From Climacteris rufus (taxonomy: Eukaryota; Chordata; Aves; Passeriformes; Climacteridae): DNA of 64,000 nucleotides. The stretch covers positions 213,417 to 277,416 of the forward strand of contig VZRZ01003109.1 in assembly GCA_013398175.1 (NCBI GenBank), read 5' to 3'. A program made the position numbers and the translations under genes. How positions within the stretch are numbered: position 1 is the first letter of the stretch; the number at the start of each line of letters is the position of its first letter. Shown here in pieces: positions 27,760 through 37,400 of this stretch. Below the pieces are notes generated by a model. The model worked only from the letters and a program-made list of their open reading frames with translations. It did not search any database and was not told the origin of the DNA.

Positions 27760-30700
27760 CACTTCTGTATATTTTTGTATGGTATTCTATTGTGGTTGCA
27801 TTGGTTCAAATGGTTGTAATTCACAAAAAGTGCCACTTTGCAGTCATACTCCGTGGAGTGTTGTGTTACCTGTCCTGCTGTTGTACAAACATGCTAATGA
27901 GTGTTGTGATGAACGTTTGCCTTTAGTCTTGGCTCAGGTACTCATGGAGCAGTTTGGGGCTTTTCCTTCAAACTTGTCATACTTGGGAAAATAAAAACAG
28001 TAAACAAAAGCCTTGTGGTTGGAGCAGTACTTTAACAGATGCTTTTTTCACATCTCTAGTAGAATACAATAAAGATCATACTGGATGAAGCTTGACTCCT
28101 TAGGCTTCATGAATGGGAAATGCAATAAATTTCAAAATGTTTGGTGAATAATGCAATTGATACAGAGCCACATATGTATAAAATTTGTTCTTAGCTAAAC
28201 AAATATATTTTAAATTTTTACCTTTTAGAGGTGAATTGCATGGAACCAAGCAAGCTATGCTATGAGGATTTTCATCTTCAGGGCAATTTAATTCAAACAT
28301 ACCTAAACATTACTTACTGTGCCATAAGGGTTATGTAATTAGTATAGGCACTTCGGAAAGAGTTGATTTACTGAAGATCTTCATCAAGAAAATCTGATGC
28401 TTAAATTTGGGTGAATTAAAAAGTCAGCACACTGACATCTGGCTCTGAAAGCATTTCTTAAACTTAGCTACTGTTCTCAAAGGAGGATGCAATTTTATTC
28501 AATCAGTGTAAGTATACTAATAGTATTTTAATATTAGTGGACTCTGCTTATATTTGGTTTTCTCTGAAGGAAAGAACTGAAATTATTTTTAAAAACCCAA
28601 ACAATCCACACATGGAAGTGAGTACTAAGTCCAAACAGACTTTTAGCTCCAACAGTTCCTCAAACCTTTTAGCTCAGGAAGCAACAAGTGTGTAAGGAAT
28701 TTTTTTTAGACGGCTCACAGCAAAGATATGCTATTTGAATCTCTTGCGTATCTGCATACTTCATCAGTTACCCAAAATGCCTGAATTCCTTCAGTAATAA
28801 AGCTTTTTTCATATTTACAGATGACTTTGGCATGTTTTACTAGCTGAATATACTGCATATCCCCCAGTTCGTTCTTTATAAAGAAATCAAAGGACTACAT
28901 TTTTTGGGGGGGTGGGGGTGGGAAGAAGAGGTGAAAGAAAACTACCTGCTCTTCTGGCTTTTCTTTCTTTTTCTCTCCTCTCCCAAAGCTAAATAAGAAA
29001 CTAAAATCTGATCCCAAACTGTAAATTATGCCTTTTCCCCTTCCTGTCATTTTCTCCACAGGAGCATATTTCTACTTGTAGCTGAAATAAGTATGTACCC
29101 AGAAGATCAGCAAGGACGGTTCCCTTACATTGGGGCCTGCCTTTTTACAAGTTCTTTTGTTGCTACTGCTCTGTTCTTGTTGAGTCCACTACCTGGAAGT
29201 TGGCTGTTATGAAACATAATTGATTGGGTTTGATGGATTTTCTTTTTTGTGTGTATGAATTTTTTTTTTAATCCAAATCTGCAGAATAATACACAAGCTG
29301 GATAAATTATCTTGAACTTTTATATGTTACTACAGTCACAAAAATAGCACTGCTAGGATTTTGTTTACTGTGTTGCTAATGATGTTTGGATGTCCAAAAC
29401 TTTACTTTCCTGAAAGGGCGGTGGTAGGGTTTTATTTTGCTTTCAAAATTTAAACCAAAGAAAGATGCAAAGCTTCCAGTCAGAAATAAACACCCATAAT
29501 CTGGAGTAAGATAGTGGCCAAAAATCTTTCATTTTAACACGTCTATTTAGGAATATATTTTATGGGCTACTAAATCACGAATCATCTGTATAATGAAGAG
29601 TGTAGTGAAATTATAAATGAAAAATATGAGTGGCTTTGATATGAAGAATGCTATGCACTAAGGCCAAGGTAAATTAGCATAGTTCTCCTTGCAGTCTTTG
29701 TCTTAGTTTCTAGTATGACAGGAGGATATTAACTATTGATAAAATCAGGGTAGGAAAGAAATGCTTCCATTAAAATGTTATGATTTTGGATATTGAAACA
29801 GACTTACTTTTCTCTCTTTTTCCAGCATCAAGAAAATTATCTATATCTCATTTGCTTGAAAACCATGAGTCACCATTCTAGAGATATGGCTAATTACTTT
29901 TAATTAAAAATAATATTTTGATACAGTTGTGCTATTTCTGCTGAGAATTGTTTTAAACTTATTATATGCTCACCACCAATTTTCTGCAATACAGTTGAGG
30001 AGGAATTTGTACTGCACTGTTCGATAGCAACAGGTCTTAAGAGTATCAGGGATGAAATTCTCAAGGGTCTTTATGTCATGGATGGAAATGGAATCATTAC
30101 TGTATTTTTGAACTCCTGCTAACGTCATTGACACCCACCTACAGTCTACTAGAAATATAAGTGCAGAGATCAGTTTGTTCACAGATTACGAGGAGACCAA
30201 CCCAGAAGGGGCAAGCCAAAGCCAAATTCACTGGTAAGCTCTATTTTAAAGAATGTGAAAGGGAGAATTTTCTTTTTCTCCCTTGAGTCAAGTTGAAATG
30301 GGTCTCTAGTATATTATACCATGTTGTATTAAATACCATTGCACTTACTATTCTATGTAGTAAAATTTCATTTAATGCAATTTTTAAATGGTGCTGTCTG
30401 GATCTCGAGCCATATTTTTGCATTCTCCTTGGAGCACACAGAGTTCTGATGCTGTAGCTAATAAGCCATTGAAAACAGCTGTATGTAATAAATGTAAATT
30501 TACAAATGTAATACTGTGTTTAGTGTTCTCCTATTCCCTCAAGAGAATCCAGTGTCTAGAAATAGCCTTGGTATGGGAAGCACTTGTTTAGAGTAATTTG
30601 TTCTTCCAAGTACCTTAGTACTAGAAAACCAAAAACAGAGTTGATAGCACACGGATATAATCTGCAGTAGACAAATTTTCCTTGGATTGACATGATTGCT

Positions 30701-30783
30701 TTATGTGTTCCCAGTGACAGCTCTGTAGGACTTAGGGAGTATGGTTGTTTGTCTTTCTTAGAGACAGTCTGTTCATCTTCAAC

Positions 30784-32020
30784 ATGTGGAAAGTGGTGCT
30801 CCTGGGTCTATGTATGGTATTGGCTGGGAGAGGATTGGCAAAGGGTGCTGCTTTCCAGCCAGAAGAAAAATGGAAACCTCTAGATAACCCCAGAAATAGA
30901 GACCTGGTAAGGAAATGTTTCAAGAAAGAGAGCTGAAGTTCTATGTGTTTTTTTGTTTTCTGTCAAGAGACTTTCTATCTTCTCAATTTAAAGGTAAGAG
31001 GGGCCCATTAGATGTAACGTCAGCAACTGTGTACTTTTTATAGTCGTAATAACCATTTCTCAGTCAAGATGTACCCCTTAACTGAGTAGACATTCTCAGC
31101 ATGCAGCAGTGCATAAAACCTCCTTATATCTCCATCCAGCAGCTTTTGTTTTTAAAAATGTATTTTGATTGTACAGCTACTTGTTTTATGAAATGGAAGA
31201 TAAATGATTACTATGTTTCTTTCAAATGTGCACTCTGATTGCATGTTGTTTCTTCTTATGGAAGTACAAATAAGTTTGCATCTGACATATCATGAATAGT
31301 GGCTAAAGATCTGAAAGTGAATTACAGTTAGGAAAATATAATTTAGAGAACATTTGCATAATCTTAAAAAGAATTTGTGAAGGAAAAAAATCGGTTTCCC
31401 GTAATTTCTCATCACTGTTTTAAGAAGCTTTAGTTTCTACTTCTACGTGATTGTAAGGGGACAGGGCACATCAATTTCCCCCTGTTGCTGACTCTTGGAG
31501 AAATGTTTAACAGACTGTCCTGTTTGCTTTCAGCAAGGGTTTGGCTGTGCCTGTTGTTTTGTAAGGGATACAGTTATATCACATGCCCCGGGGTGATTCA
31601 GTGGGGAGCATAAATGAGCAGTAAAGAGTTGGTGGTCTTTCTGCTTCACATGAGATGTACAAGCCATGGATGGAGTGGACACATCTGAATTATGTTGCCT
31701 GTACTGTATCAGTTTATGGTCAAAATAGAGGATTTCACCCCACAAAGGAAAAAATACTGCATCTAATTTGTGTCAGTAGAAATAATTAATGTCCATTGGT
31801 CATGCTCTACTTATTTTGACATACACAATATGTTCAGTTTTTCAGAACACTCCAGGCTTATTTTTCGGGCAGGGGTCTTGATCTCCGAAAGTTCCCAGCT
31901 ACTTTCACTATGAACAACGAAGGACCAAGGCCCGTCATGTTCTACTCAGATCCTATTGCTTCTGCATTTGCAGATTATGAAGAAAGGAAAAAATCTTTTC
32001 TGAATAATTTCAAAGGCTGA
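30784..32020 (+). CDS. C2orf66: C2orf66-like small secreted protein, two coding exons
   Basis: Coding exons 30784-30906 and 31838-32020 join in phase 0 to give 101 residues. Residues 1-20 form a signal peptide (Met-Trp-Lys, then a Leu/Val-rich core with VVLLGLCMVLAG). The mature part holds EKWKPLDNPRNRDL, then FFRTLQAYFSGRGLDL, and ends SFLNNFKG. These match the vertebrate C2orf66 family, whose function is not established; no cysteine pair is seen in the mature part. An in-frame non-ATG reading continues upstream, but the ATG at 30784 is the first one and sits directly before the signal peptide. The gene lies between PGAP1 and GTF3C3, as in mammals. Identification rests on recalled family motifs and synteny. 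Confidence 0.88.
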
Positions 32021-33337
32021 AAGATTCTGCTGACCAAGGTAAATGAAGATGCTTTGTCCTCTAATGTTGTTACATGTAACCAAGAGAAAAATTTGGATTC
32101 AAATCATTATGGCTTCTGACTGAAGTGTAATAGCAACTTCTGTTTCAGAAGGAATTGAAAATGTAGTACCTTAACCCTTGCCTGAAGTGGGTTTTAAAAT
32201 TCTTGAGATAGAGATTTCAGAGGTATTTACTACTTAGATAAAATAACACATGCTGCTTGTGCAAACCTATATAGACCATGTTTTTAATATTCTCTTTTAT
32301 TCTCCCCACCTTCGTATGGAGAAGAATTCTGGAAATATATGGATAACTGGAGGTGCAGGGTTTATTTGAGTAATTGAAAGTTGTAACATTATAAATTGAG
32401 ACTAATGGTATCTTGTGATATGTGTATATTAAGAAAATTAATTTAGACACAAGTTATTGCCCTAACAAAGCATACATTCTCTTTTACATCTTTGTCCATT
32501 CATGCTGCTTTCTTTATTTCTACCATTAAAATTGAAGGTTGATAGAAGGCTTGCAACTTATCCACATAGCTCCTTAAATATGAAATACAATTGAAGTGGG
32601 TGAAGTTTGCATTGTTAATAAACCCAGCCTCACTTTATAGCAGGGAATTCCCATCTATTTTATGTATGAACAACCAATTATAACAAATAAATCCCTTTTT
32701 ATATTGGATTTTGAAAGTGGGTATTGGCAATTCTGAGGAAAGGTAAATATTGTTTTCTTCTGGTTTACAAATAGTTGAGGGTTTCAGTAAGATTTAAATC
32801 TAAGCATTTGGATGATTTACTCAGTATCTAAAAGTGCTTAATTTGTAAGCAATATTGAGTTTATTTCCAGCTCTGTCCCGTTCTCAGCCTGTATAACCCC
32901 TTCTCTCTATAATCCAAAGCAAAGCTCCCTTATTTGTATTGTCATGAACCATAACAAAGACTGCACTCAAATTTTAATACTAAATTCTCTTTTTTACTGA
33001 GTTTTGATGTCAGGAAAAAGAAAGTAACACAAAGTGAGTATTTTGTGCATGAAAAGTAAATGAAAAGGGATTTTAGTAGGGATGCTGTAGGTCTGCCATA
33101 AGTTACAGCAGCAGTGGGAAAATGGCTGGCAGAAGTACTTTGTCCTGCATAATTCAGGATGGTCGTGGTAGTTCTTTTCAGTGTTCAGAACTGTTTTCTG
33201 GGAGCAGAGGTCTGCTGTGCTCAGTTGGGGTATTTCAGCCAGTGTTTGCACATCATGGTTTGCATAATACTTCAGTTGCATATAGATATTTCTGTATTTG
33301 TCTCACATATTTGTTTGGGTTTCTTTGTCTTTTTCAG

Positions 33338-33550
33338 GTATTGCCTTTAGAACTTCGCAGCAAAATTTTACTGCTTCGACTTTTTAACTGTTACCTGACA
33401 ATTTAAAATGTTCTTCACTATCACCGTTTCTACCTATGGAATCTGGTATCATGCCAGAATTAGCACATATTCTGTCCGTGCTGTTTGGCTACTACAGTTT
33501 GTGAGCAGAATTGTGTTTAAATGTGAATAAATGAGAAGTGCAACTGAGTG
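33338..33550 (+). other. C2orf66: Probable non-coding last exon of C2orf66 (3'UTR)
   Basis: Eighteen bases after the C2orf66 stop there is a donor-like CAAG|GTAAATG at 32038/32039. A good pyrimidine-rich acceptor (TCTTTTTCAG) lies at 33328-33337, and AATAAA follows at 33526-33531. Together they suggest a spliced 3'UTR exon. The stop is closer than 50 bases to the junction, so the transcript should escape nonsense-mediated decay. Alternative signals at 32617 and 32686 would allow an unspliced end. Confidence 0.5.
33526..33531 (+). terminator. Poly(A) signal, probable end of C2orf66
   Basis: AATAAA is followed by T-rich sequence. A second AATAAA lies at 33590-33595. Both are within 475 bases of the GTF3C3 start codon, so the two genes are packed head to tail. 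Confidence 0.5.
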
Positions 33551-33689
33551 CTTTTAATTACTGCCTAGTGTCTTTGTTCAAAACTGGTAAATAAATGTTC
33601 CCTTTCGGTTTATTAGAACGAGACGTCCCAAGGTGTTCTGTGGCGATTTTTCAGATACTCTTTTGGTACAAGATCTTTCTCGGAGGGCC

Positions 33690-34430
33690 AGTGGCTGCTT
33701 GTGCCGCACCCCAGGCCCGCACCCCCATTTCTGACCCTGCCCTATCTGCACCGTCACTGTGTCTGTGTCTGTGTCAGAAAACCCTTCTCTGGTGAGATTC
33801 CCGAGGAAATAAAAGCCAACCTGCCCAGTGCCCTGCCAGACCCTGCCCTCACGGCGCGGCCTCCGCAGGCAGCGAGCGCGGCAGCCGCCCGGAACTCGCG
33901 CTGCGGGCGCGGGCTGCGGCGGGCGCCATAGCGGGAGGGACCCGGTCCCTCCTCGCAGGGTTCCCCCGGGCCGGGCCGAGCCGAGCCGAGCCGGGGCCAT
34001 GTCGGGCTTCAGCCCGGAGCTCATCGAGTACCTGGAGGGGAAGATCTCCTTCGAGGAGTTCGAGCAGCGCCGGGAGGAGCGTAAGAGCCGCGAAAAGGTG
34101 AGTCTGCCCCGCCTGGCCGCTCGCCGGCCCGGGCCGCCCCCTCCATGACAGCACCTGTCAGGGCACGGAGCGCTGCTCTGCGTGTGGGAAGGGGCTCGAG
34201 CTCTCTGCTGCTGTGCTCAGCCGGGGCTTGAGGCTACGTGGTTGTGAATTCCTCTGTCCAGACGATCAGAAACTCCCGCTGAGGTGCTGGCAGCGCAGGC
34301 TGTGTGTGCGGGGAGCGCAGGACGCTGCGCTGCGGGCGAAGGCGCCGGCCCCGGCAGCCCCTGAGCAGCACCGCCCGCAGCGCGGGTGATCGGTGCTTTG
34401 GGTCCGAGCAATGGCCCATGCGGGCTTTGA
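33690..34430 (+). promoter_or_regulatory. CpG-rich promoter region of GTF3C3
   Basis: The window is AT-rich overall, but this block is markedly GC-rich with dense CpG, spanning the first exon and ATG of GTF3C3. No TATA box is obvious. This is the usual CpG-island promoter of a housekeeping gene. The transcription start cannot be fixed from sequence alone. It must lie between the C2orf66 end (about 33550) and the ATG at 33999. Confidence 0.75.
33971..33995 (+). repeat. CCGRG pentanucleotide repeat just before the GTF3C3 ATG
   Basis: Five 5-base units in a row read CCGGG, CCGAG, CCGAG, CCGAG, CCGGG, ending three bases before the start codon. The repeat lies in the 5'UTR and could vary in copy number. 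Confidence 0.85.
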
Positions 34431-37400
34431 TAGCAAATCGTCCAGCGTATCCTGCTACAGCTCCCCCACCATCATCTGTGTGAGATCTGAGGGAGAGATC
34501 CCGTTTGGCTCCTCGTGGTAATCGTTTGGCTTCTTGGCAGCAGTAAATATAGGGAGGCATGGCTTTGTCTCTGAAAGCATGCAGATGGTGGTTTTAAGAG
34601 AAAATCTATATGATTTGTCAGAGTGTTGCTGTTTACTTTAACTTTGCCATATTTGTGTCAAAACGCTACTGAATTTCCATATTTCTTGGTCTTCAGAGAA
34701 CAAATTCAGCAGAACTCTGCTGTTCTGGAAGGACAAGAACGATCCTAGGGCAACATTCTTACCGGATGAACAAGTGCCATTTTGATACTTCATTTTGTGT
34801 TTAAAAAGACAGGCTTCTGGAAAGATTTGTCACACATAACTTTTTTTTTTTTTTCCCTAATATAATGAACAATGTCATTTTACCTTACTGTAATGCTAAA
34901 TAAGCAATGGACTGGTCTCTTCAGTCAAAAGTAATGTGAACATTCACTGTCTGAGTCACCTCACATTGATAAGAGTATAAATGCCTTGAAAGCAAGTAAT
35001 GCTGGGTTTTATTCACTTAAAACTACAGTGCTTATCCCACCTGTTTGGCTAGCAGTGCAAAGGCTGGAAACCCATGCTCCAAATGGTAACTGTAAATATA
35101 TGGGGAAATAAGAATGAGTCATGTTATAAAGCTAATAACTGATGTTGTTTGTGTAGGACGGCGAAAACGCGTCTGCTGAGGAAAACGAGGAGGATGTAGA
35201 GGCTCCATCTTCATCCAGAAAAGCATCTGGGAAATCCCAAAGTCAGGATGAAACTGATGGTAGGTGTTATTACTAATTCATATTTTAAAAGTCATTGGAA
35301 GCATTTGCCCTTTGATATGGGACTTCATGAAAACCTGGCTCCATTTCTCCCCTTCTGGTCTCTGAAGGGACCAAAATAAAAAGGAAATTAAATCAATAAT
35401 TAGAGTTTTTTTCAGATGGAGGAGGGGGAAAAGAAAAGCCTTGGTTTTAGATGCTTTATATCCAAGTCAGAATAAAACCAACCAAACATATCCAAGTTGA
35501 AAAAAATAACCATAAACTTAGGCATAGTTTCCATTTCCCCTTTCTATACGGGCAATACGTGATAGATTTGTTTTTCAGTCCCAACCTGATATTGTGGTTA
35601 TTTTTTTATCAACAAATCTTTAGATGCCCAATCCCCCAGCTGAAACCTTTGAACCCTACATATTTGGATGTTTTGGCTATAGACCTGTGATCAGTTATAA
35701 CCCTGGGTTAACTTGATAATGAGAAGTTGTAAATAAAAAATGTGAAATTAAAAAAAAGTGTTTTAAGTATATTTATTCAGAGAACATAGCATTATTTTCT
35801 TACTTGCTTTTATAGAATTCAGTTATTTTTCTGGAGAAATGCAAATAATCTGGATTTTGCACTGACACATGTTAAAATGTCCCTGTTGTCATGGATGGAA
35901 TGGTTACAAGAACTTTTTTTAAATTACTTATAAAAATTGGGTGCTGCATTGTGTAGTAGAATTCTCTGCTCACTTACAGCCACTTCAGCTGAAAAGCTTA
36001 TTCCAGCTAGCCAGCTCAGTGCTTGAAAATTGCTTAATATTCTTCTGCATTGGGAAAAATGTTGAAAAAATTGTTGCTTCGTTCTGTGTGTTCCTCCATG
36101 CTTTCAGTTCAAACATCTGAAAAATGTTACAGGCTGGGGTATTCTGAGCATGGTGATGAATAATGCAGTTTTAAAACCAAAGAGGCTGCCAGTAGTTTTT
36201 CTTCATTTCTACAGGCAGCATTCTTATAGAATAGCTGCTTCAAGTGGGCTGCTGTTTTCTCTGCACTTGTCCAGATAGGCAGCATGTACTCTTGATTATA
36301 TCATAAACCTTTCTTGCTGCTTTCTCAACCAGGAGAAACATCAGATGGCGTCAGTAAATCTGTTCATCGGGTTTTTGCATCCATGCTTGGGGAAAATGAA
36401 GAGGAGGAGGAGGATGAAGAGGAAGAAGAAGAAGAAGAGGAAGAAGAAACTACTGAGCAGCCTACAGCTGGAGATGTTTTTGTTTTGGAGATGGTACTTA
36501 ATCGAGAGACCAAGAAAATGATGAAAGCAAGTATTTAAACTTTCTTGTAACTCCCCCGTCTCCTGACCATAGTGCATAAATGGCACTTTGTGTGACTTTC
36601 AGCTACTTGCTGAGAAATCTGCCTGAAAATAGTTCCATGCAGGATAACTCTGCTTATGCTGGTGTTTGTTATGCTGTCTTTGGTTTTTATAAAATTACTG
36701 TAGTTTACTGTTTAAAAGCTTTAAAAAATCATGAAACCAGTTTTTTCAGTGTCAGGAAACTATGAACATTAGCAAATCTTTTGGTCAGTCATTTCATATC
36801 ACTAGTACTTAAATGACTTGGTATTAGATTGTGTTAAGCACAAGTGTGACTGATGTCTCCTGAATGTGGGCACAACTTAAGCTTGAGCAGAAATAGTATC
36901 CCTTTTCCATTTAGGAGAAAAGACCTCGCAGCAAACTCCCTCGTGCCTTGAGGGGCCTGATGGGAGAGGCCAACATCAGGTTTGCTCGAGGGGAGCGTGA
37001 GGAGGCCATTCTGATGTGCATGGAAATCATTCGACAAGGTATGTTGGAATGGTCAAACTTTGGGGATCTAAGGATGGGGTGAAATCTGTATGTGCATGAG
37101 GAGAATTCGGTGTGGCTTCACTGGAGCTGAAAATAAACAGTACAAGGAAAGTCTGTGTGTAAGCAGTATGGAACTAAGAATATGTGGTCTATTTCTTCTA
37201 TTTTTTTTGCTTATGAAAAGAAACTAACACTTCTGCAGAGGCTTGGCCCTTGGCTTAGCTTTACACAGTTTGCTTTTATTGTCTTTGTAGATGCAAGGCA
37301 TAAACATCAGCACGACTTACAGCATAGAATAATGCTATAAATGGTTGTTGTTAGATTCAGTTAGGCTGTTTAGTAATTTATAGAAAGGAATCAGAAACTT

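Larger units (their letters stand above)
20291..30783. other. PGAP1 3'UTR and intergenic DNA before C2orf66; no coding exon seen
   Basis: This 10.5 kb is AT-rich and holds no ORF that resembles a protein or has paired splice sites. It is probably a long PGAP1 3'UTR followed by a short intergenic gap. Canonical AATAAA signals lie at 21172, 24066 and 24071 (overlapping pair), 24227, 27754, 28068 and 28796. Those at 24066-24076 and 27754 are followed by GT-rich sequence of the kind expected at cleavage sites. I cannot tell which is used. A G-run cluster lies at 28906-28922. Confidence 0.6.

Noticed and set aside
33578..34024. 148-codon minus-strand ORF across the GTF3C3 promoter
   Set aside because: It is antisense to a CpG-rich region and exon 1, where few stops occur by composition. 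Its sequence is Pro/Arg/Gly-rich without any family pattern.
36527..36545. Canonical GT donor at 36531 for GTF3C3 exon 3
   Set aside because: Using it breaks the reading frame with either nearby acceptor and loses the conserved junction, so the GC donor is preferred.
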